Below are positions 1-9,319 of a stretch of 64,000 nt of DNA, piece after piece. Under the pieces are notes generated by a model. That model searched no databases. It was given only the letters and a program-made list of their open reading frames with translations, and had not been told where the DNA came from. The translations under genes were made by a program, and so were the position numbers. Each line of letters starts with the position of its first letter. Within the stretch, counting starts at the first letter, position 1. The DNA is from Intestinimonas sp. (GTDB lineage Bacteria > Bacillota > Clostridia > Oscillospirales > Oscillospiraceae): contig JALCSB010000012.1 of assembly GCA_022653075.1 (NCBI GenBank), positions 1 to 64,000 of the forward strand, written 5' to 3'.

Positions 1-4
1 AACA

Positions 5-118
<114 letters not shown>

Positions 119-164
119 CATAAAGAGTGAAGATCTGATGAAATCAGATCAGATCTTTTTATAT

Positions 165-240
165 TCCTCAATAGCTCAGTTGGTAGAGCATGCGGCTGTT
201 AACCGCAGGGTCGTTGGTTCGAGTCCAACTTGGGGAGCCA
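165..240 (+). tRNA. tRNA-Asn (anticodon GTT)
   Basis: Cloverleaf: TCCTCAA/TTGGGGA acceptor, 'gcggctgttaaccgc' anticodon arm, GGTTCGAGTCC T-arm, encoded CCA. Confidence 0.95.
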
Positions 241-322
241 AAGGTAGAACGGTTTGCCGTTACATGGCATGTGACTGTGTGACAGCAAACCGTTCCTTTA
301 GAAGTAAGGATCGGTGCTTAAT

Positions 323-399
323 GGGCCTTTAGCTCAGTTGGTTAGAGCAGCCGGCTCATAACCGGCCGGTCCCGGGTTCGAGTCCCCGAAGGCCCACCA
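323..399 (+). tRNA. tRNA with CAT anticodon (Met; Ile2 not excluded)
   Basis: GGGCCTT/AAGGCCC acceptor, 'ccggctcataaccgg' anticodon arm, encoded CCA. Confidence 0.93.
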
Positions 400-402
400 T
401 AA

Positions 403-478
403 AGGGGTATAGCTCAGCTGGTAGAGCAGCGGTCTCCAAAACCGCGTGCCGAGGGTTCGATTCCTTCTGCCCCTGCCA
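403..478 (+). tRNA. tRNA-Trp (anticodon CCA)
   Basis: AGGGGTA/TGCCCCT acceptor, 'gcggtctccaaaaccgc' anticodon arm, encoded CCA. Confidence 0.94.
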
Positions 479-511
479 AGTGTTTTCCAATGTATATTGT
501 TTTAATATAAT

Positions 512-588
512 GGCCCGGTAGTTCAGTTGGTTAGAACGCTAGCCTGTCACGCTAGAGGTCGTCGGTTCGAGCCCGATCCGGGTCGCCA
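512..588 (+). tRNA. tRNA-Asp (anticodon GTC)
   Basis: GGCCCGG/CCGGGTC acceptor, 'ctagcctgtcacgctag' anticodon arm, encoded CCA. Confidence 0.95.
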
Positions 589-611
589 TTTCGGGCGCTG
601 AGCGTCCGTAT

Positions 612-687
<76 letters not shown>

Positions 688-695
688 TAAAGAGT

Positions 696-737
696 ACCGT
701 TTAAGTTATCAGTTCTGATAATTTAAACGGTGTTTTT
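696..737 (+). terminator. Intrinsic terminator after tRNA-Thr
   Basis: ACCGTTTAAGTTATCAG/CTGATAATTTAAACGGT stem followed by a T run. Confidence 0.85.
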
Positions 738-1102
738 TACTTTATAGCATTGAAAGTTATTTTGAGCGTTTTGTAATAGAATGGACGAGCTACCCGGCAT
801 ACTGATTTTTACGGCTCCTTTCTGATTTTGATGTGCCACCTATGGCACCGAAAAATGTTCTACGTAGTACGTAGAAACAAGCGAGCTCGTTCTTTTTATG
901 GGCCAAGGTTCGTAGCCGCAGAAGCGGCTGTCTAATGGTCCCGTTTTTTAAATGTCCATTGAACTGAAGTTATTATGCTGGAAGGCGCAACATTTTGTTG
1001 TGTCTTCTTTTTATTTTTATCCCCCCAGGGAGCTTCCGAGCTTAAATGTTTCGTGTTACATTATCATAGATAGAATAAAAAATTGGGGACTTATACATTA
1101 AT

Positions 1103-2170
1103 ATGAAAATTGCAAAAGCACCAAAAGATAGAAACAGAAAAAGTATTGCGGCAATTATTATTTTAATAGCAATTACCGTTTTGATGTCAGTTATCTGCCT
1201 TTTTGTTGGATCTTCACATATGTCTGTATCCGAATGTATATCGGCTCTTCTAAAAAATAGTACCGCCGCAAATATTCGAATTATTTGGAACATTAGAATT
1301 CCGCGCGTTTTGGCTGCAATCATTGCGGGGGCCGGGTTGTCCGTTTCCGGACTGATTATGCAGACTACCCTGAGCAATTCAATGGCATCACCTTCTACTC
1401 TCGGGGTTTCCAATGCGGCAATTTTCGGTGCAAACCTTTCGATTATAGTTTTTGCGGGTGGTTTTCTATCAACCGGGAATAACATTGCAAATTATACAGT
1501 CGGAGCAAATCCTTATGCAACGAGCGTGATGGCTTTTTTGCTTTCCACCATGTCCATTTTGCTTATATTGGGCCTCTGTAAAACCCGTACTTTCTCACCC
1601 AATGTCGTTGTTTTATCTGGAATTGCCATAGGTTCTATTTGGACGGCGGCAACGACTATTTTGCAATTTTATGCGACCGATGTAGGTTTATCCGCCGCCA
1701 TAATATGGAACTTTGGTGACTTGGGCAGAGCAACTTATCGGACGGATGCTATTATGCTGGCGGTTGTGTTTTCAGGGCTGGCCTTTTTCATGCTGATGTC
1801 ATGGAAATATAACGCCCTGCTCAGCGGCGAGGCCACCGCGAAGAGCATGGGCGTTAATGTTGAGCTGCTTCGTTTTTATTCTATGCTGCTTGCGTCGATG
1901 ATAACAGCAGTGTGCGTCTCCTTTTTGGGTGTTATAGGATTTGTGGGAATCATTTGCCCTCATGTGACAAAGAGACTGCTGGGACAGGATCACAGAGTTT
2001 CTATTCCAGTATCAGCCGTGGGCGGTAGTTTGCTACTAATCATTGCCGATACGCTGTCAAGAAGCATTGGAAATGGCTCCGCTCTACCTGTAGGAGCAAT
2101 TACCTCGCTACTGGGTGCGCCTTTCTTTATCGCGATAATTCTTTCAAAAAGGGAGAACGGTTCATGCTGA
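1103..2170 (+). CDS. FecCD-family ABC transporter permease (iron/siderophore/corrinoid type)
   Basis: 355 aa; '[23 protein letters not shown]' and '[20 protein letters not shown]...[14 protein letters not shown]' are FecCD signatures. Confidence 0.92.
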   Translation: MKIAKAPKDRNRKSIAAIIILIAITVLMSVICLFVGSSHMSVSECISALLKNSTAANIRIIWNIRIPRVLAAIIAGAGLSVSGLIMQTTLSNSMASPSTLGVSNAAIFGANLSIIVFAGGFLSTGNNIANYTVGANPYATSVMAFLLSTMSILLILGLCKTRTFSPNVVVLSGIAIGSIWTAATTILQFYATDVGLSAAIIWNFGDLGRATYRTDAIMLAVVFSGLAFFMLMSWKYNALLSGEATAKSMGVNVELLRFYSMLLASMITAVCVSFLGVIGFVGIICPHVTKRLLGQDHRVSIPVSAVGGSLLLIIADTLSRSIGNGSALPVGAITSLLGAPFFIAIILSKRENGSC

Positions 2171-2934
2171 ATATTGATAAGCTGTCTTTCCGATACAACA
2201 AACGCTCCTCTCCTGTCCTTGATGAGATAAGTCTGGAGCTGCGGAATGGAGAAATCGGGATTTTACTTGGAAAAAACGGCTCAGGAAAGACTACTTTATT
2301 TAAAAATATATTGGGAATTAGTTCACCCGACAGCGGCTCTATCCTGTTTGACGGTGAAGAGCTATTAAAAATGCCAAGAAAAGAACGAGCGAGGAGAATC
2401 GCTTATGTTCCGCAGGACATCCGCTTCGGCGCACTCAGTGTGTTTGACTCCATCCTGATGGGCAGGGTATCATATTTTGGATTGAAAGCCGATAAGAACG
2501 ACTATGATGCAGTAGAGAAAATCATTTACGATATGCAACTTGAAGCGTTCGCCTCCAGAAACGTTGAAGAACTTTCCGGCGGTGAGCGACAGAAAATAGC
2601 GATTGCCCGAGCGATGGCGCAGGAACCCAAATTGCTGATTTTTGATGAGCCCACCGGGAACCTTGACATTGCCAACGAGCAACTGATTATTGAGGAAGCA
2701 AAAAAGCTGTCGAGAGATAAAGGTATCGGAATTTTAAGCTCGTTGCACGATCTGAATCAGGCGATGTATTTCGGCGACAAATTTTTTTTCATAAAGGACG
2801 GTATGATTAAATATTCCGGTGGAAAAGACTGCATCAACGAAAAAGTGATAAAAGACGTTTTTGACGTTGATGTCAGAATTGTTGATATAGAAAATCAAAA
2901 AATTGTTATTGGAGGAAACCATAATGAGAGTTAA
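2164..2934 (+). CDS. ABC transporter ATP-binding protein (FepC/BtuD-like)
   Basis: Walker [10 protein letters not shown], signature LSGGERQ, Walker [13 protein letters not shown]; overlaps the permease. Confidence 0.92.
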   Translation: MLNIDKLSFRYNKRSSPVLDEISLELRNGEIGILLGKNGSGKTTLFKNILGISSPDSGSILFDGEELLKMPRKERARRIAYVPQDIRFGALSVFDSILMGRVSYFGLKADKNDYDAVEKIIYDMQLEAFASRNVEELSGGERQKIAIARAMAQEPKLLIFDEPTGNLDIANEQLIIEEAKKLSRDKGIGILSSLHDLNQAMYFGDKFFFIKDGMIKYSGGKDCINEKVIKDVFDVDVRIVDIENQKIVIGGNHNES

Positions 2935-4105
2935 AAAACTGCTGGCCCTTTTCTTGGCAATCATGATGATTGCGTCTCTCTGCGCCTGCGGGGACTCAAG
3001 TCAGAATGCGAGTTCGCCTGAACCAACACCTGTGGAGTCCGCAGAAATCACGCTCACCGACATGATCGGAAGGGAAGTAACCATAACTCCAGTCAGCTAT
3101 AAAAGAGTTGTCTGCATCGGGGCCGGCGCGCTCAGAATGTACAGCTATATCGGCGATGTCGATCTGCTTTGCGGTGTGGAAGATATAGACAACACCACAT
3201 TGGCGGATCGCCCGAAGATGTTTGATTCAGTGGCACGGCCTTATGTCATCGCATTTGGCGACGTATTCTCCACTCTGCCGTCCTGCGGAGTGGGCGGTCC
3301 CAATGCGCAGGCTGCTGAAGCCGAAAAAATTCTTTCCTGTAACCCGGATATCGTTATTTCCGAATATGAGGACGTAGAGAAAGAAGACGCTCTTCAGGAG
3401 CAGCTTGGAGTCCCCGTTATTACCCTGAAAGCTGGCCCAAACGGTGTATTCGATGATGCGTTCAAAGAAACCATGACCATGTTGGGTACAATTTTCGGCA
3501 AGGAAGAAAAAGCCGATGCTCTTGTTTCCTTTGTTGAGTCGGAAAAAGCTGAAATTTCCGAAAGAACGGCCGACGTTGCCGATGCAGATAAACCCGGCGT
3601 CTATATCTGCGGTCTTGGCAACTGGGGTACGACAAACCATCTGATGACTGCACAGAACTATATTTCCTTCAAGATTGCAAATGTCAGGAATGTTGTTACC
3701 GATCTTGATAAAGATGGCATTCAGTCGATTGAAAAAGAAAAGTTTGTTGCGTTGGGCAAAGATATGGACGTCATAATTATGGATGCCGCCGCAGTCAAAA
3801 ATATCATTCCTCTCTATCAGGAAGACAAAACGATGTTTGACTCCTGCAAGGCATGGCAGGATGACAAAGTATATCTCCAGATGCCCTATAACGTCTACTA
3901 CACAAACTATGAAATAGCGCTAATAAACACTTGGTTTATAGCAAAGACCGCCTACCCCGACCGGTTTGAAGATATTGATATGACCGAAAAAACCAATGAA
4001 ATCACGAAGAAATTCCTTGGCAAGGAGCTAGCGAAAGATATTTTCGCATATCCCTCCAGTTTCGGTGGATATCAGAAGATCGACACGGCAACCTTCTTCG
4101 GTTAA
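2924..4105 (+). CDS. ABC transporter substrate-binding lipoprotein (iron/cobalamin type)
   Basis: Lipobox-like SLCACG; '[32 protein letters not shown]' typical of periplasmic-binding-protein-2 family; RBS ggagg. Confidence 0.88.
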   Translation: MRVKKLLALFLAIMMIASLCACGDSSQNASSPEPTPVESAEITLTDMIGREVTITPVSYKRVVCIGAGALRMYSYIGDVDLLCGVEDIDNTTLADRPKMFDSVARPYVIAFGDVFSTLPSCGVGGPNAQAAEAEKILSCNPDIVISEYEDVEKEDALQEQLGVPVITLKAGPNGVFDDAFKETMTMLGTIFGKEEKADALVSFVESEKAEISERTADVADADKPGVYICGLGNWGTTNHLMTAQNYISFKIANVRNVVTDLDKDGIQSIEKEKFVALGKDMDVIIMDAAAVKNIIPLYQEDKTMFDSCKAWQDDKVYLQMPYNVYYTNYEIALINTWFIAKTAYPDRFEDIDMTEKTNEITKKFLGKELAKDIFAYPSSFGGYQKIDTATFFG

Positions 4106-4167
4106 GATTGCTCATTTGGTCTACTGGAAATATAGAAAGAATACAGCGCAAAGAAGAGGGAATAGGT

Positions 4168-4767
4168 ATGATGGAACGTTCAGACGTCGTCAAATTTTTT
4201 GATACACTTGCCCCGACTTGGGATGCGGAAATGACCCGCAGCGATGAGATCATAAACGTCATACTTGACTGCGGCGGTATTTTTGCCGGAAAACGGGTGC
4301 TGGATGTAGCCTGCGGCACAGGAGTTCTTTTCCCGGATTATCTGAACCGAAGTGTGAAATGTGTCGTAGGCGCAGATATTTCACCAGAGATGGTGAAAAT
4401 TGCAGCCGAAAAATATGATAACACGCATATTAAGGTTATATGTGCCGATGTTCAGGAATTGGAATTTGATGAAAAGTTCGACTGTGTCATGATATATAAT
4501 GCTTTTCCACATTTCCCTGAACCATCAAGGCTTCTTGCACATCTTACCAAATATATTGTACCAGGGGGACGTCTTACGGTCGCCCATGGTATGAGCCGTG
4601 TTAAGATTGACGCTCACCACCACGGCAAAGCGAGTAAGGTTTCTGTGGGTCTTATGCGCGAAAATGAACTGGCATCTCTGATGGGACGATGGTTCAAAGT
4701 GGATACGGTGATATCTGATGATGAAAAATATATCGTTTCCGGAGTGGTAATGCCCCAAAATGAATAG
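4168..4767 (+). CDS. Class I SAM-dependent methyltransferase
   Basis: Motif I 'VLDVACGTGVLFPDYL', motif 'VVGADISPEMV'. Confidence 0.87.
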   Translation: MMERSDVVKFFDTLAPTWDAEMTRSDEIINVILDCGGIFAGKRVLDVACGTGVLFPDYLNRSVKCVVGADISPEMVKIAAEKYDNTHIKVICADVQELEFDEKFDCVMIYNAFPHFPEPSRLLAHLTKYIVPGGRLTVAHGMSRVKIDAHHHGKASKVSVGLMRENELASLMGRWFKVDTVISDDEKYIVSGVVMPQNE

Positions 4768-5204
4768 TATCTTTCTACGGAGGAACATATGACGCTTGAA
4801 GAACTTAAATTGATGTGGAAGCCACCCCAGAGAGATACAGGGAACGGCCCAAAACTTTTCTATGAAAAAACAGATTATTGAAATAAGCTGGAAATGGCAT
4901 AGAGTGTAACGAAAGAAGCCAATCGAATCAAAGGATTGAACCTAATTTTTAAAGAACGATACAACTCGCTCCAGTACTGCTCCTTGTTACTACGCTTGCA
5001 TTTTAGTTAAGTAGTGGTTCTGTGGGAGATGGTTGTAGACGAAGGCGGGGTAAGCCCCGCGAGGAAGCCCAGCAGTGGCCCACATGCGGAAACAACCGAA
5101 AAGGAACAAAGACCACCGGACAGGAATTCCGGCCGGTGGTTTTGCTGCCTCGAAAATGGAGGCAAGTCCGCAGACGGTGTCGTCCACGGCTGGCTCCGGT
5201 TCGC

Positions 5205-5344
5205 CGAACTCACGCCAAGCTCTATCTCATCGATCAGGCGAGACCATGCGGCAGGGGCCGTACCAGCTGGTCCAGGAATCCAGCAGTACGGGGCGGCCAC
5301 TTTCCGTGATTTCTTTCTGGAAGTTTTCCGTCGCAATGGTTAAC
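5205..5344 (-). pseudogene. Thioredoxin remnant
   Basis: Minus-strand read 'LTIATENFQKEITESGRPVLLDSWTSWYGPCRMVSPDR*': Trx N-terminus with WCGPC changed to WYGPC, then stop and frameshift ('LIDEIE' continues in another frame). Confidence 0.75.
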
Positions 5345-5376
5345 ACAGACAGTCCTATACCGCCTATGTATTTCGT

Positions 5377-5607
5377 TTATTCCAGCGTGAGCGCCCTCAT
5401 GGGGCAGAACTTCACGCACTTCCCGCAACGGGTACATTTTTCCCGATCCACAGTGGGAGCTTCAAAACGCACCTGTGATAGAGCGCCCACCGGGCAGACC
5501 TTGACCGAGGGACAGGAATGGTTTTGCGGGCACCTACTTTTATTCACCATCAAGGCCTTTCCGGCGTTGCTTTCCGCCGTTGCCTTACGCCCAAATCCAA
5601 AAGCCAT
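5377..5607 (-). CDS. 4Fe-4S ferredoxin-like protein (76 aa)
   Basis: 'CPVGAL' and 'CTRCGKCVKFCPMRAL' cluster motifs. Confidence 0.72.
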   Translation of the reverse strand: MAFGFGRKATAESNAGKALMVNKSRCPQNHSCPSVKVCPVGALSQVRFEAPTVDREKCTRCGKCVKFCPMRALTLE

Positions 5608-5814
5608 TTCATTTAAGCCTCCTTTTGATCTTCTGCCTGCATTATATCGCCCTTTTTGTCTTCGCTCTGTGACGTTATCACGTTCTTTTTGCAGTTGGCC
5701 TGCACTTTTTTAGCGACGATTGCTTTCCTGATTCCAATAAAGGCCACATGCATAACTTGAATGGCGGCTGAGACTCATGTATAATGAATTTAAGACATTG
5801 TATGCGGGTGCGTT

Positions 5815-6052
5815 TGAACGGTTATATTGCCATCAGGAATTCTTGTGGCCCCACACAATTTCAAATACTCCCGGCAGTAAGTACCCTCCTGCTGTCAACG
5901 ATGTAGCAACATTGGTCGCTGACCCTGCACGTGGCTGTCGTGGTGTGTTATAGTGGCGTCAGTGGCAGGAGCTTCTCAACATGTGGGCCGATGAATTCCC
6001 CTCAATCACTAGTGGAGATATGCCGAATTTCTTTACATCCCGTATTATGACC
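5815..6052 (+). pseudogene. Possible decayed gene (C-terminal end of an SBP_bac_5-like binding protein)
   Basis: A stop-interrupted frame reads '...WRQWQELLNMWADEFPSITSGDMPNFFTSRIMT*', which resembles C-termini of peptide-binding SBPs; weak. Confidence 0.25.
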
Positions 6053-6078
6053 TGATTGCACGGAAAGAGGGTACTACT

Positions 6079-6483
6079 ATGACAGTAACACCAACTGCCC
6101 AATGTCCGCCTGCTGTGGCTACGGCAAGTTTTGAACGGAAGGCCCCTGCTGAGGCAAATGCAACGAACCTATCGAAAGATTCGGCGGCTTCGCGTGATTT
6201 GGCGTATTTCTCAAATAAGCTGAAGGATTTTGCACCGACGGAGGGTGTTTCCATCTCACCTACACTTCAGGCGGAGCTGCCCGACGGAAGCACCTTAAAG
6301 ATTGAAACGGTTCCGCCTAGCATACAAAAATATATCTTGGCAAAAGAGAACGCCTCTCGTAGTGTGATTGATGATTATTTTTTCTATCTTGATGCAAGCG
6401 GTATTAAGGAGCAGGCTGAGGGACTTAAACGCAATTTCCTAAGGAACAGGGCAGCGGTGAAGCTGATAGCGCGGGTGGTTTGA
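6079..6483 (+). CDS. Hypothetical protein (134 aa)
   Basis: Open reading frame preceded by a purine-rich stretch; no recognisable family. Confidence 0.5.
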   Translation: MTVTPTAQCPPAVATASFERKAPAEANATNLSKDSAASRDLAYFSNKLKDFAPTEGVSISPTLQAELPDGSTLKIETVPPSIQKYILAKENASRSVIDDYFFYLDASGIKEQAEGLKRNFLRNRAAVKLIARVV

Positions 6484-6720
6484 GAACAGAATACTGCTGG
6501 TTAAAGAGCAGATACCCAGCCCCCGTGGTTATGAAAAGCAGTGCTTTCAGGCTTTTTCTTTATTTATTGCGATGCAGATTTTAAACGCTGGAAACTGCCC
6601 TGACCCACACGGGGAAACGAGCGGGTGGAGACAACGGAATAAAAAGGGAGAAAAGACTCATCCTTCCGGAACAAAGACGATCTGAAACTGCTGCGCCGCA
6701 GAGGATTTCCCCCCATAGAA

Positions 6721-6769
6721 TCAGTTGGTGAGGATGAGGCCGGCGGTTCGAATCTGACCAGTAGCTCCC
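6721..6769 (+). pseudogene. Degenerate tRNA-Thr copy (anticodon arm deleted)
   Basis: 'tcagttggt...gaggatgaggccggcggttcgaatctgaccagtagctcc' matches tRNA-Thr 612-687 except for a ~17-18 nt gap and scattered substitutions. Confidence 0.8.
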
Positions 6770-6823
6770 AAAAAATGTACCGTTTAAATTATCAGATCTG
6801 ATAATTTAAACGGTACATTTTTT
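6770..6823. terminator. Perfect 54-nt palindromic bidirectional terminator
   Basis: AAAAAATGTACCGTTTAAATTATCAGATCTGATAATTTAAACGGTACATTTTTT is fully self-complementary with A/T runs at both ends. Confidence 0.85.
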
Positions 6824-6894
6824 TGTTTTAAGTGTAGTGTGCAGGTATCATTCTGTGTTCCGAACCGATAACCGGTCCGAGCTTCAGGATTGCA

Positions 6895-8037
6895 TTACTT
6901 CAGGAGCTGTCCGGCAATAACCATTTGCTGCACCTGAGAACTGCCTTCGTAAATAGTGGTAACGCGGATATCCCGGTAGAGCCGTTCGATCTCATACTCT
7001 CTGGAATAGCCGTATCCGCCATGAAGCTGCAGAGCCTTGTCAATGATGTCTTTTGCCGCCTCGGTGGCGTAATACTTGGCCATGGAGGCGGCCTTGGTTG
7101 CGTCCTGCTTGCTGTCGAGCAGCCACGCGGCGTTGTAAACCAGCAGCCGCGCCGCGTTGAGCCTGGTTTCCATGTCCGCCATCATGAACCGAAGCGCCTG
7201 ATTCTTAGCCAGGGGCCTGCCGAACTGGACGCGGAGCTTGGTATATTGCACGGCCAGGTCCAGCGCTTCCTGCGCCAGCCCCAGCGACAGAGCCGCCACG
7301 CCGACGCGGCCTACGGACAGCGTCTTCATGGCGTTAATGAAGCCCAAATCCACCTCGCCCAGGATGCAATCCTTTGAAACGCGCGTATCTTCGAGCAGAA
7401 CGTCGCTCACGGGTACGCCACGCTGTCCCATTTTTTCCTCCTTTTTTCCTACGGAGACGCCGGGCAGCTTCATATCCACAAGGAAGGCTGTGATACCCTT
7501 GGCGCCCTTGTCGGGACTGGTTTTGGCGTAGACGATGGCATGATCCGCCAAAGGGGCGAAAGTGATAAAGCACTTGCGCCCGTTAAGAATGTAGTCGTCG
7601 CCGTCTTTGACCGCTTTGGTGGTAAGGGAGGCGGCGTCGGAGCCGGCGTTGGGTTCGGTGAGCGCAAAGACGATGATGCTCTCGCCGGTAACCACACCGG
7701 GCAGATACTTTTTCTTTTGCGCCTCGGTGCCCGATAGAAGAATGGGGGCAGTGGAGAGGGAGTTGGTGGAAGATATATAAAGGGAGACGGTGGCAGATTT
7801 CCGGGCTACTTCCTCCATGACGGATACGTAGCTGCGCATATCCAAGCCGCTGCCACCGTATTCCTCGGGGATTTTAATGCCGAAAAGCCCCATTTCAGCC
7901 ATGGTATGGACCAGATCTGCAGGGACGGTATCATTTTTGTCAATTTCGGCGGCTACGGGGGCCACGGATTTTTCCGCAAAATCGCGGGCCATGTCCCGGA
8001 TGGATTCATGATCTTCGTTAAAAAACGGACTGGGCAT
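6895..8037 (-). CDS. Acyl-CoA dehydrogenase
   Basis: 'FALTEPNAGSDAASLTTKA', 'GYGYSREYEIERLYRDIRVTTIYEGSSQVQQMVIAGQLL'. Confidence 0.95.
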   Translation of the reverse strand: MPSPFFNEDHESIRDMARDFAEKSVAPVAAEIDKNDTVPADLVHTMAEMGLFGIKIPEEYGGSGLDMRSYVSVMEEVARKSATVSLYISSTNSLSTAPILLSGTEAQKKKYLPGVVTGESIIVFALTEPNAGSDAASLTTKAVKDGDDYILNGRKCFITFAPLADHAIVYAKTSPDKGAKGITAFLVDMKLPGVSVGKKEEKMGQRGVPVSDVLLEDTRVSKDCILGEVDLGFINAMKTLSVGRVGVAALSLGLAQEALDLAVQYTKLRVQFGRPLAKNQALRFMMADMETRLNAARLLVYNAAWLLDSKQDATKAASMAKYYATEAAKDIIDKALQLHGGYGYSREYEIERLYRDIRVTTIYEGSSQVQQMVIAGQLLK

Positions 8038-8049
8038 ATAAGACCCTCC

Positions 8050-8505
8050 TTAAGTTTTACTCTTCATCATCAGGGTCTGGAAGGACTCCATGACGACTTT
8101 TCCGTCCTGGCTGACCAACTGCAGGTCCAACTTCAGGATACCCTTGCCGGGCTTTGACGTGTGGGTGGCTTCCCGGGGAGTAATGGTTACATGCACGGTA
8201 TCGCCGATCAGAAGCGGCGCGGTGTATTTGAGCGTACATTCCATAAACGCGATGGTGGTTCCCTCCATCAGGCCCATCTGGTTTGACAGGCCCGTGGAGA
8301 TAATGAATCCAAGCGCCCCGTGCGCGATCCGCTTGCCGAAGATGTTCCGCTTGGCGAACTCCTCGTCCATATGCAGGGGGTTGAAGTCGCCGGATACACC
8401 GGCGAAATTTACCACATCGGCCTCCGTGACAGTCCTGGCGGGACTTTCATAGACTTTGCCGATTTCAAATTCCTCAAGATATTTACCATGTGGTTCGTAT
8501 GCCAT
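8050..8505 (-). CDS. MaoC-family (R)-hydratase/dehydratase
   Basis: 'VNFAGVSGDFNPLHMDEEFAKRNIFGKRIAHGALG' hot-dog/MaoC signature. Confidence 0.92.
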   Translation of the reverse strand: MAYEPHGKYLEEFEIGKVYESPARTVTEADVVNFAGVSGDFNPLHMDEEFAKRNIFGKRIAHGALGFIISTGLSNQMGLMEGTTIAFMECTLKYTAPLLIGDTVHVTITPREATHTSKPGKGILKLDLQLVSQDGKVVMESFQTLMMKSKT

Positions 8506-8522
8506 GTTTACAGACTCCTTTC

Positions 8523-9305
8523 CTACCGGTTCAGAAAAACAGGCTCCCGTTTTTCCAGAAACGCGGTCATGCCTTCCGTCTTGTCCTTGGTTTCAAAGAG
8601 CTCGCTGCCCAGCTTCGCTTCATAGTCGAGTCCTTCCGACAACGGATGCTCCAGTGCAAACCGGACGCATTTTTTGTCTGCCGAAACCGCAAGGGGGGCT
8701 TTTTCGCAGATCTGAGCCGCCAGTTTTTTTGCCTCCGCCAGACAGCCCCCCGCCTCGGAGACCACTTCCGCTAGGCCGATCCGGCCTGCCTCTTCGGCGC
8801 CGACGGTCCTGCCGGTATAGAGCAGTCTCCTGGCCGCACCGGCACCTACCAGATGGGTTAGGCGCTGTGTCCCCCCGTAGCCCGGGATGATACCCAGCCC
8901 TGACTCCGGAAAGCCGACCTTGGCACGCTTGTCCATGACTCTCAAATCACAGGCCAGAGCCATTTCCAGTCCGCCGCCGTAGGCAATCCCGTTGATGGCG
9001 CAGATTACCGGATGGGTAAAAGTTTCAATGCGCTTCAGGACCTGATGCCCCCGGGTTGCGATGGCGTAGTTATCGGCCGCACCTGCGTTTACGAACTGCC
9101 CGACATCGGCGCCTGCGACAAAAATTTTTTGAAGTGCACTGGCCAGAACGACCGCCCTGAGTTCACTGTTCTGCTCCAGTTCCAGGAATGCCTGTTCTAA
9201 ATCGTCGATCAGCCGGGCTGAAATTGCGTTAACGGGGGGATGGTTCAAAATCACCACGGCTGTTTTTTCCTCATATTGAAGGTCCAGACACGAATATTTT
9301 TTCAT
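8523..9305 (-). CDS. Enoyl-CoA hydratase/isomerase (crotonase family)
   Basis: 'CAINGIAYGGGLEMALACDLRVM', 'FPESGLGIIPGYGGTQRL'; RBS ggaggt before ATG at 9305. Confidence 0.95.
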   Translation of the reverse strand: MKKYSCLDLQYEEKTAVVILNHPPVNAISARLIDDLEQAFLELEQNSELRAVVLASALQKIFVAGADVGQFVNAGAADNYAIATRGHQVLKRIETFTHPVICAINGIAYGGGLEMALACDLRVMDKRAKVGFPESGLGIIPGYGGTQRLTHLVGAGAARRLLYTGRTVGAEEAGRIGLAEVVSEAGGCLAEAKKLAAQICEKAPLAVSADKKCVRFALEHPLSEGLDYEAKLGSELFETKDKTEGMTAFLEKREPVFLNR

Positions 9306-9319
9306 TTTGCATACCTCCA

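Noticed and set aside
1042-1485. 147-aa minus-strand ORF
   Set aside because: Antisense to the FecCD permease start; no features.
5075-5713. 212-aa plus-strand ORF
   Set aside because: Antisense to the ferredoxin and thioredoxin remnant; composition looks like a shadow frame, no family features.
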